From assembly GCA_017439185.1 (NCBI GenBank), contig JAFRTM010000018.1, forward strand, positions 1 through 48,430: a DNA stretch of 48,430 bases, in the 5' to 3' direction. Origin of the DNA: Bacteroidales bacterium. GTDB lineage: Bacteria > Bacteroidota > Bacteroidia > Bacteroidales > P3. How positions within the stretch are numbered: the first letter of the stretch is position 1; every line of letters starts with the position of its first letter. Both the position numbers and the translations under genes were made by a program. A model generated the notes under the pieces. That model was not told the origin of the DNA. It did no database searches and saw nothing but the letters and a program-made list of their open reading frames with translations. Of this stretch, positions 41,321-48,430 are shown in pieces.

Positions 41321-44300
41321 GGAAGGCAAAAGTCATATATATAACGAAGACGGTGGCGGCAGCGATGCTGATGCTTTTGACAATGGTTTCCTGTCGCCGG
41401 GAAGCCGTCCAGTCCTTACCTGGGAAAAGTACAGAGAAAATTGCCGCCGTTTCCGAACCACCTGCGGCAAAGGGATATATACAGCAGGCGGTGCAGTCGG
41501 TCCAAGAAAGAGAGGCGGAAGAGAGCCCCCTTGTGAGCCAGCGGGTGCGCAAAGGCGAGTCGGCGAAGATAGCCGCCCGAGGAGTGGTGTTGGATATAGG
41601 AGCCGGGGCGCTGACGGAAGATGCCGATATAAGTGTGACCGCCGTGAAGCCGGAAGAGAGCGGCGCCATGGGCGAGCAGCTGAGCAATGTGACAAGTGGC
41701 GGAGTAGTCTATCGGATGCTGCCCGACGGGCAGCAGTTTGCAGAAGAGATCACGCTGGCGCTGAGCTATGACAGTGCCGCGTTGCCGGCCGGCTATACAG
41801 CAGACGACATATACACCTATTATTACGACGAGGGACTTCAGAGCTGGCAGCAGGTGGAGAGAGACAGAGTTGACGAGGAGCTGCACATAGTATATTCCAA
41901 GACCTCCCATTTCACAGACTATATCAACGGAGTGTTGAAAGAGCCCGACAACAGCGATGCCACGGCATACACGCCGACGACCATGAGTGACATGAGAGCC
42001 GTGGAGCCGTTAGCAGGGACAAGCCTGATAGCGGCCGCCGAAGGCAACAGCCGCGGGACAGCCAGCATGACCTATCCCCTGCAGGTGCCCGTCGGGCGAG
42101 GTGGCATGGAACCCCGTCTGGCGGTCAGTTACAGCAGCGGAGGAGGTAGTGGGGTGCTGGGTGAAGGCTGGAGCCTTCCTGTCAGCGAGGTCAGCGTAGA
42201 GACCCGTTGGGGAGTGCCGCGCTACAGTGCGACCGAAGAGAGCGAAGGGTATCTGCTGGACGGCAGCACCCTGGTGACCGGCAGGGATGAGAACGGCCTG
42301 CTGAGGCTCGACAAGCCCGTCTATCACAGAGCCTACGAGGCGAGAGCGACCGGTGGGGAGACCCGTTTCTATCCGAGGGTGGAGGGAAGTTTCCGCAAGA
42401 TTGTGAGGAAAGGAGCCACGCCGAGCAGTTATTATTGGGAGGTGACCGACAAAGACGGCACAAGGCACATCTACGGCCAGAGCGAAGGGGCGCGCCTCAC
42501 CACCGAGCAGGGCAACATCGCGCGGTGGCTGCTGGAGAAGAGCGTGGACACCTACGGCAATACGGTGAAGTACAGCTACACCACGAGATATGACCGGAGC
42601 GGAGGAGGAGCGGGACTTCAGGTCTGTCTGGAGCGGATAGACTACAGTGGCAACGAGGAGCACGGAGAGGCGGGAGCCTACAGCATAAGGTTCACCTACA
42701 GCGAGCGGAGCGACAAGCGTCGCAGTTTCCGCTACGGTGTGGAGGAGAGCGACGCCTGGATACTGGACCGTGTCACGGTGAGTCAAGGCAACCGCCTTGT
42801 CAAAGAATACTGGTTCGGTTACAGGGAAGGAGTCTTCGGCAAGAGCCTGCTGTGCAACATATTGGAGACCTATGACGACGGCGTGCGCCACCAGCTTTAT
42901 CCCGTAGGCAGCCGGCGGTTGCCGTTGGATGCCCTGGGGGCCTATGAGCGGTGCGGTATCGAGTTTGCGGCGAAAGACAGCCAATATGTGAGGCAGCTGC
43001 ACAGCTTCGACTACTACGGCACCGAAGGGACCGGCCTGTTCGGGCCCGAGGTGACGATGGGCGAGGCCAGAGGCGGCGACGCGTTGGCCACAGTCTATGA
43101 CAGCGCGTTCTACGAGAAGGGGAATCTGGGCGGGAGTGTCAGCGGCGGCTGGAACATAGGTGGCGGCATCAACGCCGGCACCGACTATTTCCCGTGGCTG
43201 AAGACCATCACGGTGGGAGGGCAGTATTCCTTCCACAAAGACACCACGCAGGGGCTAGTCACCCTTGCCGACCTGGACGGCGACGGCTATCCCGACAAGT
43301 TATATAGGAGCGGCGGACGGCTGTGGTGCCGGAGGCAGGCCGGAGGCGAGAGGCGCTTCGGCGCCGCCGAGGAGGTGCAGGGCATCGGGAGCTTTATGCG
43401 TGCCGGCAGCAGCACGCACAACTGGGGTTTGGAAGTCAACGCCTTTTCCGTGGTCGGAGCCGGGTGCAACTGGAGTGACAGCCGGAGCACCACGACAACA
43501 TACCTTACCGATGCTAACGGCGACGGGCTGCCCGACATAGTGGACAACGGCAGAGTGTATATCAACCGCGGGAACCTGCATTTCGACGACGTGACCGACA
43601 ACGACACCGTGATGGTGGGAGGGGCCTGTCCCGGCGACGCCATAGGGTTCGGAGGAGAGGTGGAAGAGAGCATCTTCGACGACGGATACTACACCGTGGA
43701 GCGTAGGCGATGCGACAGCGTATGGGTCAAGACCCTAGTCTATGACACCCTTTACGACAGCGAAGGAGGGATATATGCCATAAACCAGCATGAGGAGGAA
43801 CTTTTGACCCTGGACGGTTGCGAGACTATAGTGGACACCTTCTACTACGAATATCCGCAGCGTTACGAGCCGAACATAGACCTGGTGAGGATGTGGAAAG
43901 CGCCCTACAGCGGAAGAGTGACGATAAGCGGGACGGCGCAGCTGAGCGACAGCCTCGCCGACTACCGAGCCATGACCCGCACCACCGACGGGGTGAGGGT
44001 GAGTGTGCAGAAGAACAACAGCGAGCTGATGACGAGGAGTGTGACGCCCGGCAGCGTCGCCGAGATGACCACGCAAGTCAATGTGAACGAAGGCGACATC
44101 CTTTATTTCCGCATCGGGCAGAACGCGAAGCGGCTGTACGACGACGTGGAGTGGAACCCCGTGATACAGTACGGGCAGGTGCGCCACCGCAACGGGGTGA
44201 GGATGACCGACGGGAGCCGAGAAGACGCCAACGGCGACAAGATATACCGGTACGACTACAGCGGCGACTATATGCTGGCCGGCCTGCAGGCCGTGAGCGT

Positions 44301-47300
44301 GGGCGACACCAATGGCGGCATCTGCCGCAACAGTTACCGAGTGCGGTGCCGCATAAAAGTCACGAAGCCGCTGACGCAGGATGTGAGATACCGTGTGATG
44401 ATGCGCTCCGTAGGGCAAAACACCGGAGGGACGCCTATGGCCACCCATGTCATACCGAGAGGGACTCTGTATGACGAGGAACTGCAGGACATGGTAACCA
44501 ACGTGCCGGAGAACCGGATGCTGGTGCTGGTTCTGGACTTGGCCGGAGGAGGGCAGGTGAGCTGGTCGTCCATAGAGAGCGACGCCGAGGTGACGCTGAC
44601 CGGCAGTACCAGCCCGATGCTGGCGGGGTGCCTGCAGGACAGCAACCAGCGCAAAGCCTTTATCTACCACCCCGTAGTGGAGAGGAGTAACAGAGACTAC
44701 CTGGTCTTCCCCTCCGAGGAGATCGGCTGGAGCCAGGGAAACACCCGTATGGACGTGAGGATCAGCAGCAGCGGCAACAACGGCAACGGAGGGTTGCTCG
44801 CTATGACCCTGAAGAGCACAGACGGCAGCGTGGTGAGACAGGGCTTAGTCCCGATGGCCAACGGCAACCAGCGGGTAGATGTAGAATTGCCGAGCGGCAG
44901 CCACAGTTACCTGGTAGATTTCTATACCGACAACCCGACGTTGGCGAGCAGGATACGCAGCATAGACATCCGCTTTGGAGGACGAGGAGGGTGGACCAAG
45001 GCGGGCCTGTACAGCAAATACGGAGCCGACAGCACCAAGCACCACGGCACCCTGTACCGCGGCTGGGGGCAGTTTGGCTACAAGTCAGGCGACGGCACGG
45101 CGGCGATAGACCCTGCGCAGACAGAGCCGCCCGCTTATTACAGCGACAGCAGTGCCGTGCCGAACCCCGGCAGCGAAGACATAGACAACTTTGACGTTAG
45201 CGGACTGGATGCGGACAGCAGTCCCGAGAGCGAGATAGGTGGGATTAGCAGCAATCCCCTGAACGCCACCTTCTTCGAGATGCGAGCCGACACCGAGCGT
45301 CAGCGGTGGATAAGTTACGGCAATGCCGTCGCCGCCTACCGAGCGGAGAGCAGCCTCGACAACAGCGACGCCGAAAGCGAGAACGGAGAGGTTCCCGAAG
45401 CCGACGATAGCCAGAGTCCGCTGCCCGTGGTGACCCCCGGCACGAAGATAAAGGCCGTGAACCGACAGAGCCTGAGCAAAGGCTTCGGAGCCACCGCGCT
45501 GACCCTGTCCTACAGCCAAGGCAAGAGCCGTCAGCTAGGCGACTATATGGACCTCAACGGCGACCGCTATCCCGACATAGTGGGTGAGAAAGCCGTGCAG
45601 TACAGCGAGGCGCAGGGTGGTCTGGGCAGCGACGTGCGAGGCTACAGCAACAGTGACGACGGAGTCAGCCGCAGCCTCAACCAGTCCGGCGGCGTCACCT
45701 TCAACGGCACCTACCTGCGTGCCGCCCAGGAGTTGAGCGGGCGTGGCAAAGGTAGCCAGGTGACCACCAAGACAACAGGGATGTCGCAGATGCCCAGTTT
45801 CGGCGGGGCCATGAGCCGCGACAGCGTGCAGAGCGCCTTTCTAGATGTCAACGGCGACGGGCTGCCCGACATAGTGTATGCCGACAACCGGGTGCGCTAC
45901 AACCAAGGCTACAGCTTCACCGGTATGCGACCCTACTATGTGCGCGGGATACACAAAAGCGTGAGCACCACTACCTCGGCCGGAGTGAGCGTCAACATAG
46001 CCAACACCAGTATCGCCGGAGGTCTGGGCATCAACCTGTCCGACAACCGAAGCATAGGCGAGCTGGCCGACCTCAACGGCGACGGACTGCCCGACATAGC
46101 ATTGGAAGACAGAGTCTATGTGAGCCGTGGCGACGGCAGCTATATAGAGTATGCCAACAACCTCGGCATGCTCGACAGGAGCCGCAGCACCACCTTCAGC
46201 GTGAATGCCGGCGGCACCTTAGACATGGTGTTTTCCATCATGGGCTTCCCGCTGAAGGTAGGCTTCAGCCTTGCCGGCGGCGGCACCGCCGGACTGAGTG
46301 CCACGGCCGGGGAGTTCCGTGACATGGACAACGACGGATACGCCGACTACGTCTATCGCAGCGGCGGGGCGATAAAGGTGAGGTATTCCCAGGTGGGGCG
46401 TGCCAACTTGCTGAAGAGCGTGAAGAATTTCGGCAAAGGAGGCAGTGAGATAGACTACGAGCTCGGGGAGAGCAGCGTAGGCGACCCCCACCGCCAGTGG
46501 TGTCTGAGCAGCCAGAAGGTGTGGGACGGCTTTGCCGGCGACGGAGCCGACACGCTGTACAGGAGGTACAGCTACGGGAGCAGGAGGTACAGCCGCTACG
46601 AGCGCGAGGACTACGGCTACGACAGCGTGACGACCTACGAGTATGCCAGTCGAGACGACTACGAGAGCCGCGAGGCGGCGCGCACCACCCTGAGCACCTA
46701 CCATAACGGCGACTACTATCACGGCTACCTGCCCTCGAGCGAGCGTGTGAGCGACCGAGAAGGGAGATATAGCGAGACCCGCTACAGCTACCGCGACGCC
46801 GACCTGAGGGACGGCCACTATCTCGACGACGGCACCCCCGCCTGGTGCCAGGGTGACGGCTGGCCCGCGCTCTCCGCCGAAGAGACCACGGTATCCGAGG
46901 GCGGTAGCGCGACACTCACCAGCCGCAGGGAATACCGCTACGGCAGTTACGGCAACGTGACACAGTGCCAAGACATGGGCGACGTCGCCGACGCCGGCGA
47001 CGACTACACGGCGGTGATGGTCTACCACGAAGACCCGGCACACTATGTGGTGGGCAGCGTGAGCGAGTTTGCCATAGAAGGGCTGCGTCACCGCCAGGCC
47101 AGCTACAACGAGAGGGGAAGAATAGACCAGCTTACGATAGACAACGGCGGGAGCCAGTCCCGTTACAGCTACGAGTACGACGGCTACGGCAACCTCACGC
47201 GGCTGGTCACGCCGGCCGAGAGCCATGCCGACGGCAGCCGCTACTGGATACTTTACGAATACGACAGCGTGACCCACACGCTGCCCGTGTCGGTAAAGAA

Positions 47301-48430
47301 CGCCGAAGGCTACCACAGCGAAGCGGAGTATGACCTGCGGTGGCAGAAGCCGCTGCATACCCGGGACATCGGCGGCAACCACCTATACTACAGCTACGAC
47401 GCCCACGGCAACGTGGCGACGGTCACCGCCCCGCGCGAGCAGGCCACCGGCGCACCCTATACGGTGAAGTTCGACTACTGGTACAACCACCGCCACCTCA
47501 CGGGAAGCGCCGACGCCGGAAACCAAGGATACAATGGAGCCAGCTATCCCCTGTGGAGCCAGACGGGAGCCTACGACGAGAGGCATCCCGGCGACGACAT
47601 AGAAGCCGTGGTGTTCAGCGACGGACAGGGGAGGATAGTGCAAGCCAAGAAAGATATAGAAGAAGAGGGAGAGGCGAGGCGTCAGGTGAGCGGGAAGACA
47701 GAGTACGACGGCCTGTGGCGCAAAGTCAGGGAGAGCCAGCCCACCAGCGAGCCGCAGGACTGGGCTGCGACGCGCTACAACCCCTACAGCAGCGACTACA
47801 GCACCGCCATAGCCTACGACTACCTCGACCGTCCGGTAAGAGAAGACTATGCCGACAGCAGCCACCGGCACTACGAGTACAGCATCGCCGCCGACGGTGG
47901 CGGAGCGCAGAGGCTCAAGACAGCGGTCACCGACCGCAACGGAGTGGGCAGCGCGGTGTACAGCGACATGAGGCGTCAGACCCGCCAGACCTCCGACGCC
48001 CTGGGAGGCGAGACGAAATACATGTATGACGCCATAGGGCAGCTGGTGGCGACCACCGACCCCGAAGGCCACGAGACCAGCCACAGCTACGACCTGGGCG
48101 GCCGGCGGGTGAGCCGGACGCACCCCTCGTCGGGCACGACCCAGTGGCAGTACGACGCAGCCGGCAACCTCACGAAGCTGACTCTGAACAGCGGAGCGAG
48201 CGTGGATTACGAATACGACTACCGCAAGCTGCAGCACGAGAGCCATCCCCAGCGTCCGTGGAACGACGTGTGGTACAAATATGTGGGAGGAGGCAACGGA
48301 GCCGGGCAGGTGTCGAGCCGACAGGACGCCTCGGGGGTGACGGAATACGGCTACGACGAGACGGGCAATGTGACTGAGAGCCGCAAGACCTGCGTGATAC
48401 CCGGCAACCGCGGCACGCTCACGATGGTGA
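41317..48430 (+). CDS. giant SpvB/FG-GAP/RHS-repeat lipoprotein, 3' end outside the window
   Basis: The frame is open from ATG 41317 to the last base, 2371 residues without a stop. A lipoprotein signal is present (LLTMVSC, Cys 26). A ZU5-like segment (about 60-200) is followed by an SpvB/TcaC N-terminal-type domain with YPLQVPVGRGGMEPRLAVSY and GVLGEGWSLP (about 250-300). FG-GAP/VCBS calcium-loop motifs of the form D-x-D/N-G-D-G-x-x-D begin near residues 652, 732, 1411, 1510, 1585 and 1669. RHS/YD repeats fill the end (YEYDGYGNLTRLVTP, YDAIGQLVATTDPEGHE, YDAAGNLTKL). This is the layout of Tc-toxin B subunits and Bacteroidota RHS surface proteins, whose shell encloses a variable C-terminal toxin. 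The RHS core, any toxin tip and immunity gene would lie beyond the window. ATGA overlap with the T9SS cargo gene. Confidence 0.88.
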   Translation, partial: MRKAKVIYITKTVAAAMLMLLTMVSCRREAVQSLPGKSTEKIAAVSEPPAAKGYIQQAVQSVQEREAEESPLVSQRVRKGESAKIAARGVVLDIGAGALTEDADISVTAVKPEESGAMGEQLSNVTSGGVVYRMLPDGQQFAEEITLALSYDSAALPAGYTADDIYTYYYDEGLQSWQQVERDRVDEELHIVYSKTSHFTDYINGVLKEPDNSDATAYTPTTMSDMRAVEPLAGTSLIAAAEGNSRGTASMTYPLQVPVGRGGMEPRLAVSYSSGGGSGVLGEGWSLPVSEVSVETRWGVPRYSATEESEGYLLDGSTLVTGRDENGLLRLDKPVYHRAYEARATGGETRFYPRVEGSFRKIVRKGATPSSYYWEVTDKDGTRHIYGQSEGARLTTEQGNIARWLLEKSVDTYGNTVKYSYTTRYDRSGGGAGLQVCLERIDYSGNEEHGEAGAYSIRFTYSERSDKRRSFRYGVEESDAWILDRVTVSQGNRLVKEYWFGYREGVFGKSLLCNILETYDDGVRHQLYPVGSRRLPLDALGAYERCGIEFAAKDSQYVRQLHSFDYYGTEGTGLFGPEVTMGEARGGDALATVYDSAFYEKGNLGGSVSGGWNIGGGINAGTDYFPWLKTITVGGQYSFHKDTTQGLVTLADLDGDGYPDKLYRSGGRLWCRRQAGGERRFGAAEEVQGIGSFMRAGSSTHNWGLEVNAFSVVGAGCNWSDSRSTTTTYLTDANGDGLPDIVDNGRVYINRGNLHFDDVTDNDTVMVGGACPGDAIGFGGEVEESIFDDGYYTVERRRCDSVWVKTLVYDTLYDSEGGIYAINQHEEELLTLDGCETIVDTFYYEYPQRYEPNIDLVRMWKAPYSGRVTISGTAQLSDSLADYRAMTRTTDGVRVSVQKNNSELMTRSVTPGSVAEMTTQVNVNEGDILYFRIGQNAKRLYDDVEWNPVIQYGQVRHRNGVRMTDGSREDANGDKIYRYDYSGDYMLAGLQAVSVGDTNGGICRNSYRVRCRIKVTKPLTQDVRYRVMMRSVGQNTGGTPMATHVIPRGTLYDEELQDMVTNVPENRMLVLVLDLAGGGQVSWSSIESDAEVTLTGSTSPMLAGCLQDSNQRKAFIYHPVVERSNRDYLVFPSEEIGWSQGNTRMDVRISSSGNNGNGGLLAMTLKSTDGSVVRQGLVPMANGNQRVDVELPSGSHSYLVDFYTDNPTLASRIRSIDIRFGGRGGWTKAGLYSKYGADSTKHHGTLYRGWGQFGYKSGDGTAAIDPAQTEPPAYYSDSSAVPNPGSEDIDNFDVSGLDADSSPESEIGGISSNPLNATFFEMRADTERQRWISYGNAVAAYRAESSLDNSDAESENGEVPEADDSQSPLPVVTPGTKIKAVNRQSLSKGFGATALTLSYSQGKSRQLGDYMDLNGDRYPDIVGEKAVQYSEAQGGLGSDVRGYSNSDDGVSRSLNQSGGVTFNGTYLRAAQELSGRGKGSQVTTKTTGMSQMPSFGGAMSRDSVQSAFLDVNGDGLPDIVYADNRVRYNQGYSFTGMRPYYVRGIHKSVSTTTSAGVSVNIANTSIAGGLGINLSDNRSIGELADLNGDGLPDIALEDRVYVSRGDGSYIEYANNLGMLDRSRSTTFSVNAGGTLDMVFSIMGFPLKVGFSLAGGGTAGLSATAGEFRDMDNDGYADYVYRSGGAIKVRYSQVGRANLLKSVKNFGKGGSEIDYELGESSVGDPHRQWCLSSQKVWDGFAGDGADTLYRRYSYGSRRYSRYEREDYGYDSVTTYEYASRDDYESREAARTTLSTYHNGDYYHGYLPSSERVSDREGRYSETRYSYRDADLRDGHYLDDGTPAWCQGDGWPALSAEETTVSEGGSATLTSRREYRYGSYGNVTQCQDMGDVADAGDDYTAVMVYHEDPAHYVVGSVSEFAIEGLRHRQASYNERGRIDQLTIDNGGSQSRYSYEYDGYGNLTRLVTPAESHADGSRYWILYEYDSVTHTLPVSVKNAEGYHSEAEYDLRWQKPLHTRDIGGNHLYYSYDAHGNVATVTAPREQATGAPYTVKFDYWYNHRHLTGSADAGNQGYNGASYPLWSQTGAYDERHPGDDIEAVVFSDGQGRIVQAKKDIEEEGEARRQVSGKTEYDGLWRKVRESQPTSEPQDWAATRYNPYSSDYSTAIAYDYLDRPVREDYADSSHRHYEYSIAADGGGAQRLKTAVTDRNGVGSAVYSDMRRQTRQTSDALGGETKYMYDAIGQLVATTDPEGHETSHSYDLGGRRVSRTHPSSGTTQWQYDAAGNLTKLTLNSGASVDYEYDYRKLQHESHPQRPWNDVWYKYVGGGNGAGQVSSRQDASGVTEYGYDETGNVTESRKTCVIPGNRGTLTMV

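Noticed and set aside
42010-43236. 408-residue minus-strand open frame opposite the RHS gene (also 43735-44670 and 46219-47382)
   Set aside because: They are shadows of the continuous plus-strand frame, which has recognisable SpvB, FG-GAP and RHS motifs throughout.

Overview
The window reads as chromosomal DNA from a member of the Bacteroidota, most likely the order Bacteroidales. The evidence is the gene set: a type IX secretion system (T9SS) component (PorZ) and T9SS sorting domains, a pair of acyltransferases of the glycine-lipid type (GlsA/GlsB), DUF6266 and DUF4831 proteins, and a SecA of about 1100 residues with a C-terminal zinc motif. Several promoters also match the Bacteroides primary-sigma consensus TTTG-N19-TANNTTTG. 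I cannot name a genus. I saw no rRNA, tRNA, CRISPR array, insertion sequence or integrase.

Layout. 1-1.8 kb: the end of a DUF6266 gene, then galK. 1.8-12.6 kb: one long minus-strand run, in transcription order queF, purM, wza, [223-bp inverted-repeat-bounded segment], wzc-like co-polymerase, a Pro/Glu-rich conserved protein, gmk, mreC, mreD, porZ, recO. 13.2-18.4 kb: plus-strand pfkA, purH, a beta-CASP metallo-beta-lactamase nuclease and mreB, closed by a strong bidirectional terminator. 18.5-24.9 kb: minus-strand cassette of two DUF488 genes and a dual-OB/YqaJ-tail gene, then glsA, glsB, engB and dacB. 25.7-29.5 kb: plus-strand hsp20 behind a sigma-54 promoter, then the operon ruvC, NSS transporter, transglutaminase-like lipoprotein. 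29.5-36.4 kb: minus-strand secA, sodium:solute symporter, DUF4831 lipoprotein, ribonuclease Z. 36.6-38.2 kb: a second DUF6266 gene set in hairpin- and repeat-rich DNA. 38.2-48.4 kb: two orphan genes, a T9SS cargo protein, and translationally coupled to it a giant SpvB/FG-GAP/RHS lipoprotein that runs off the window.

How the parts may work together. Most of the window serves the cell envelope: cell shape (mreB apart from mreCD), peptidoglycan trimming (dacB), amino-acid lipids (glsAB), polysaccharide export (wza/wzc), T9SS with anionic-LPS delivery (porZ) and protein export (secA). The main discovery candidates are: (1) a perfect 21-bp inverted repeat around 181 bp between wza and wzc, with the architecture of a phase-variable invertible promoter upstream of the wzc-gmk-mreCD-porZ-recO run; (2) an AT-rich DUF488-DUF488-dual-OB/YqaJ-tail operon that looks like a conflict/defence or nucleic-acid-processing cassette; (3) the T9SS-cargo plus giant RHS lipoprotein locus; (4) a sigma-54 promoter with two identical palindromic sites 42 bp apart in front of hsp20.
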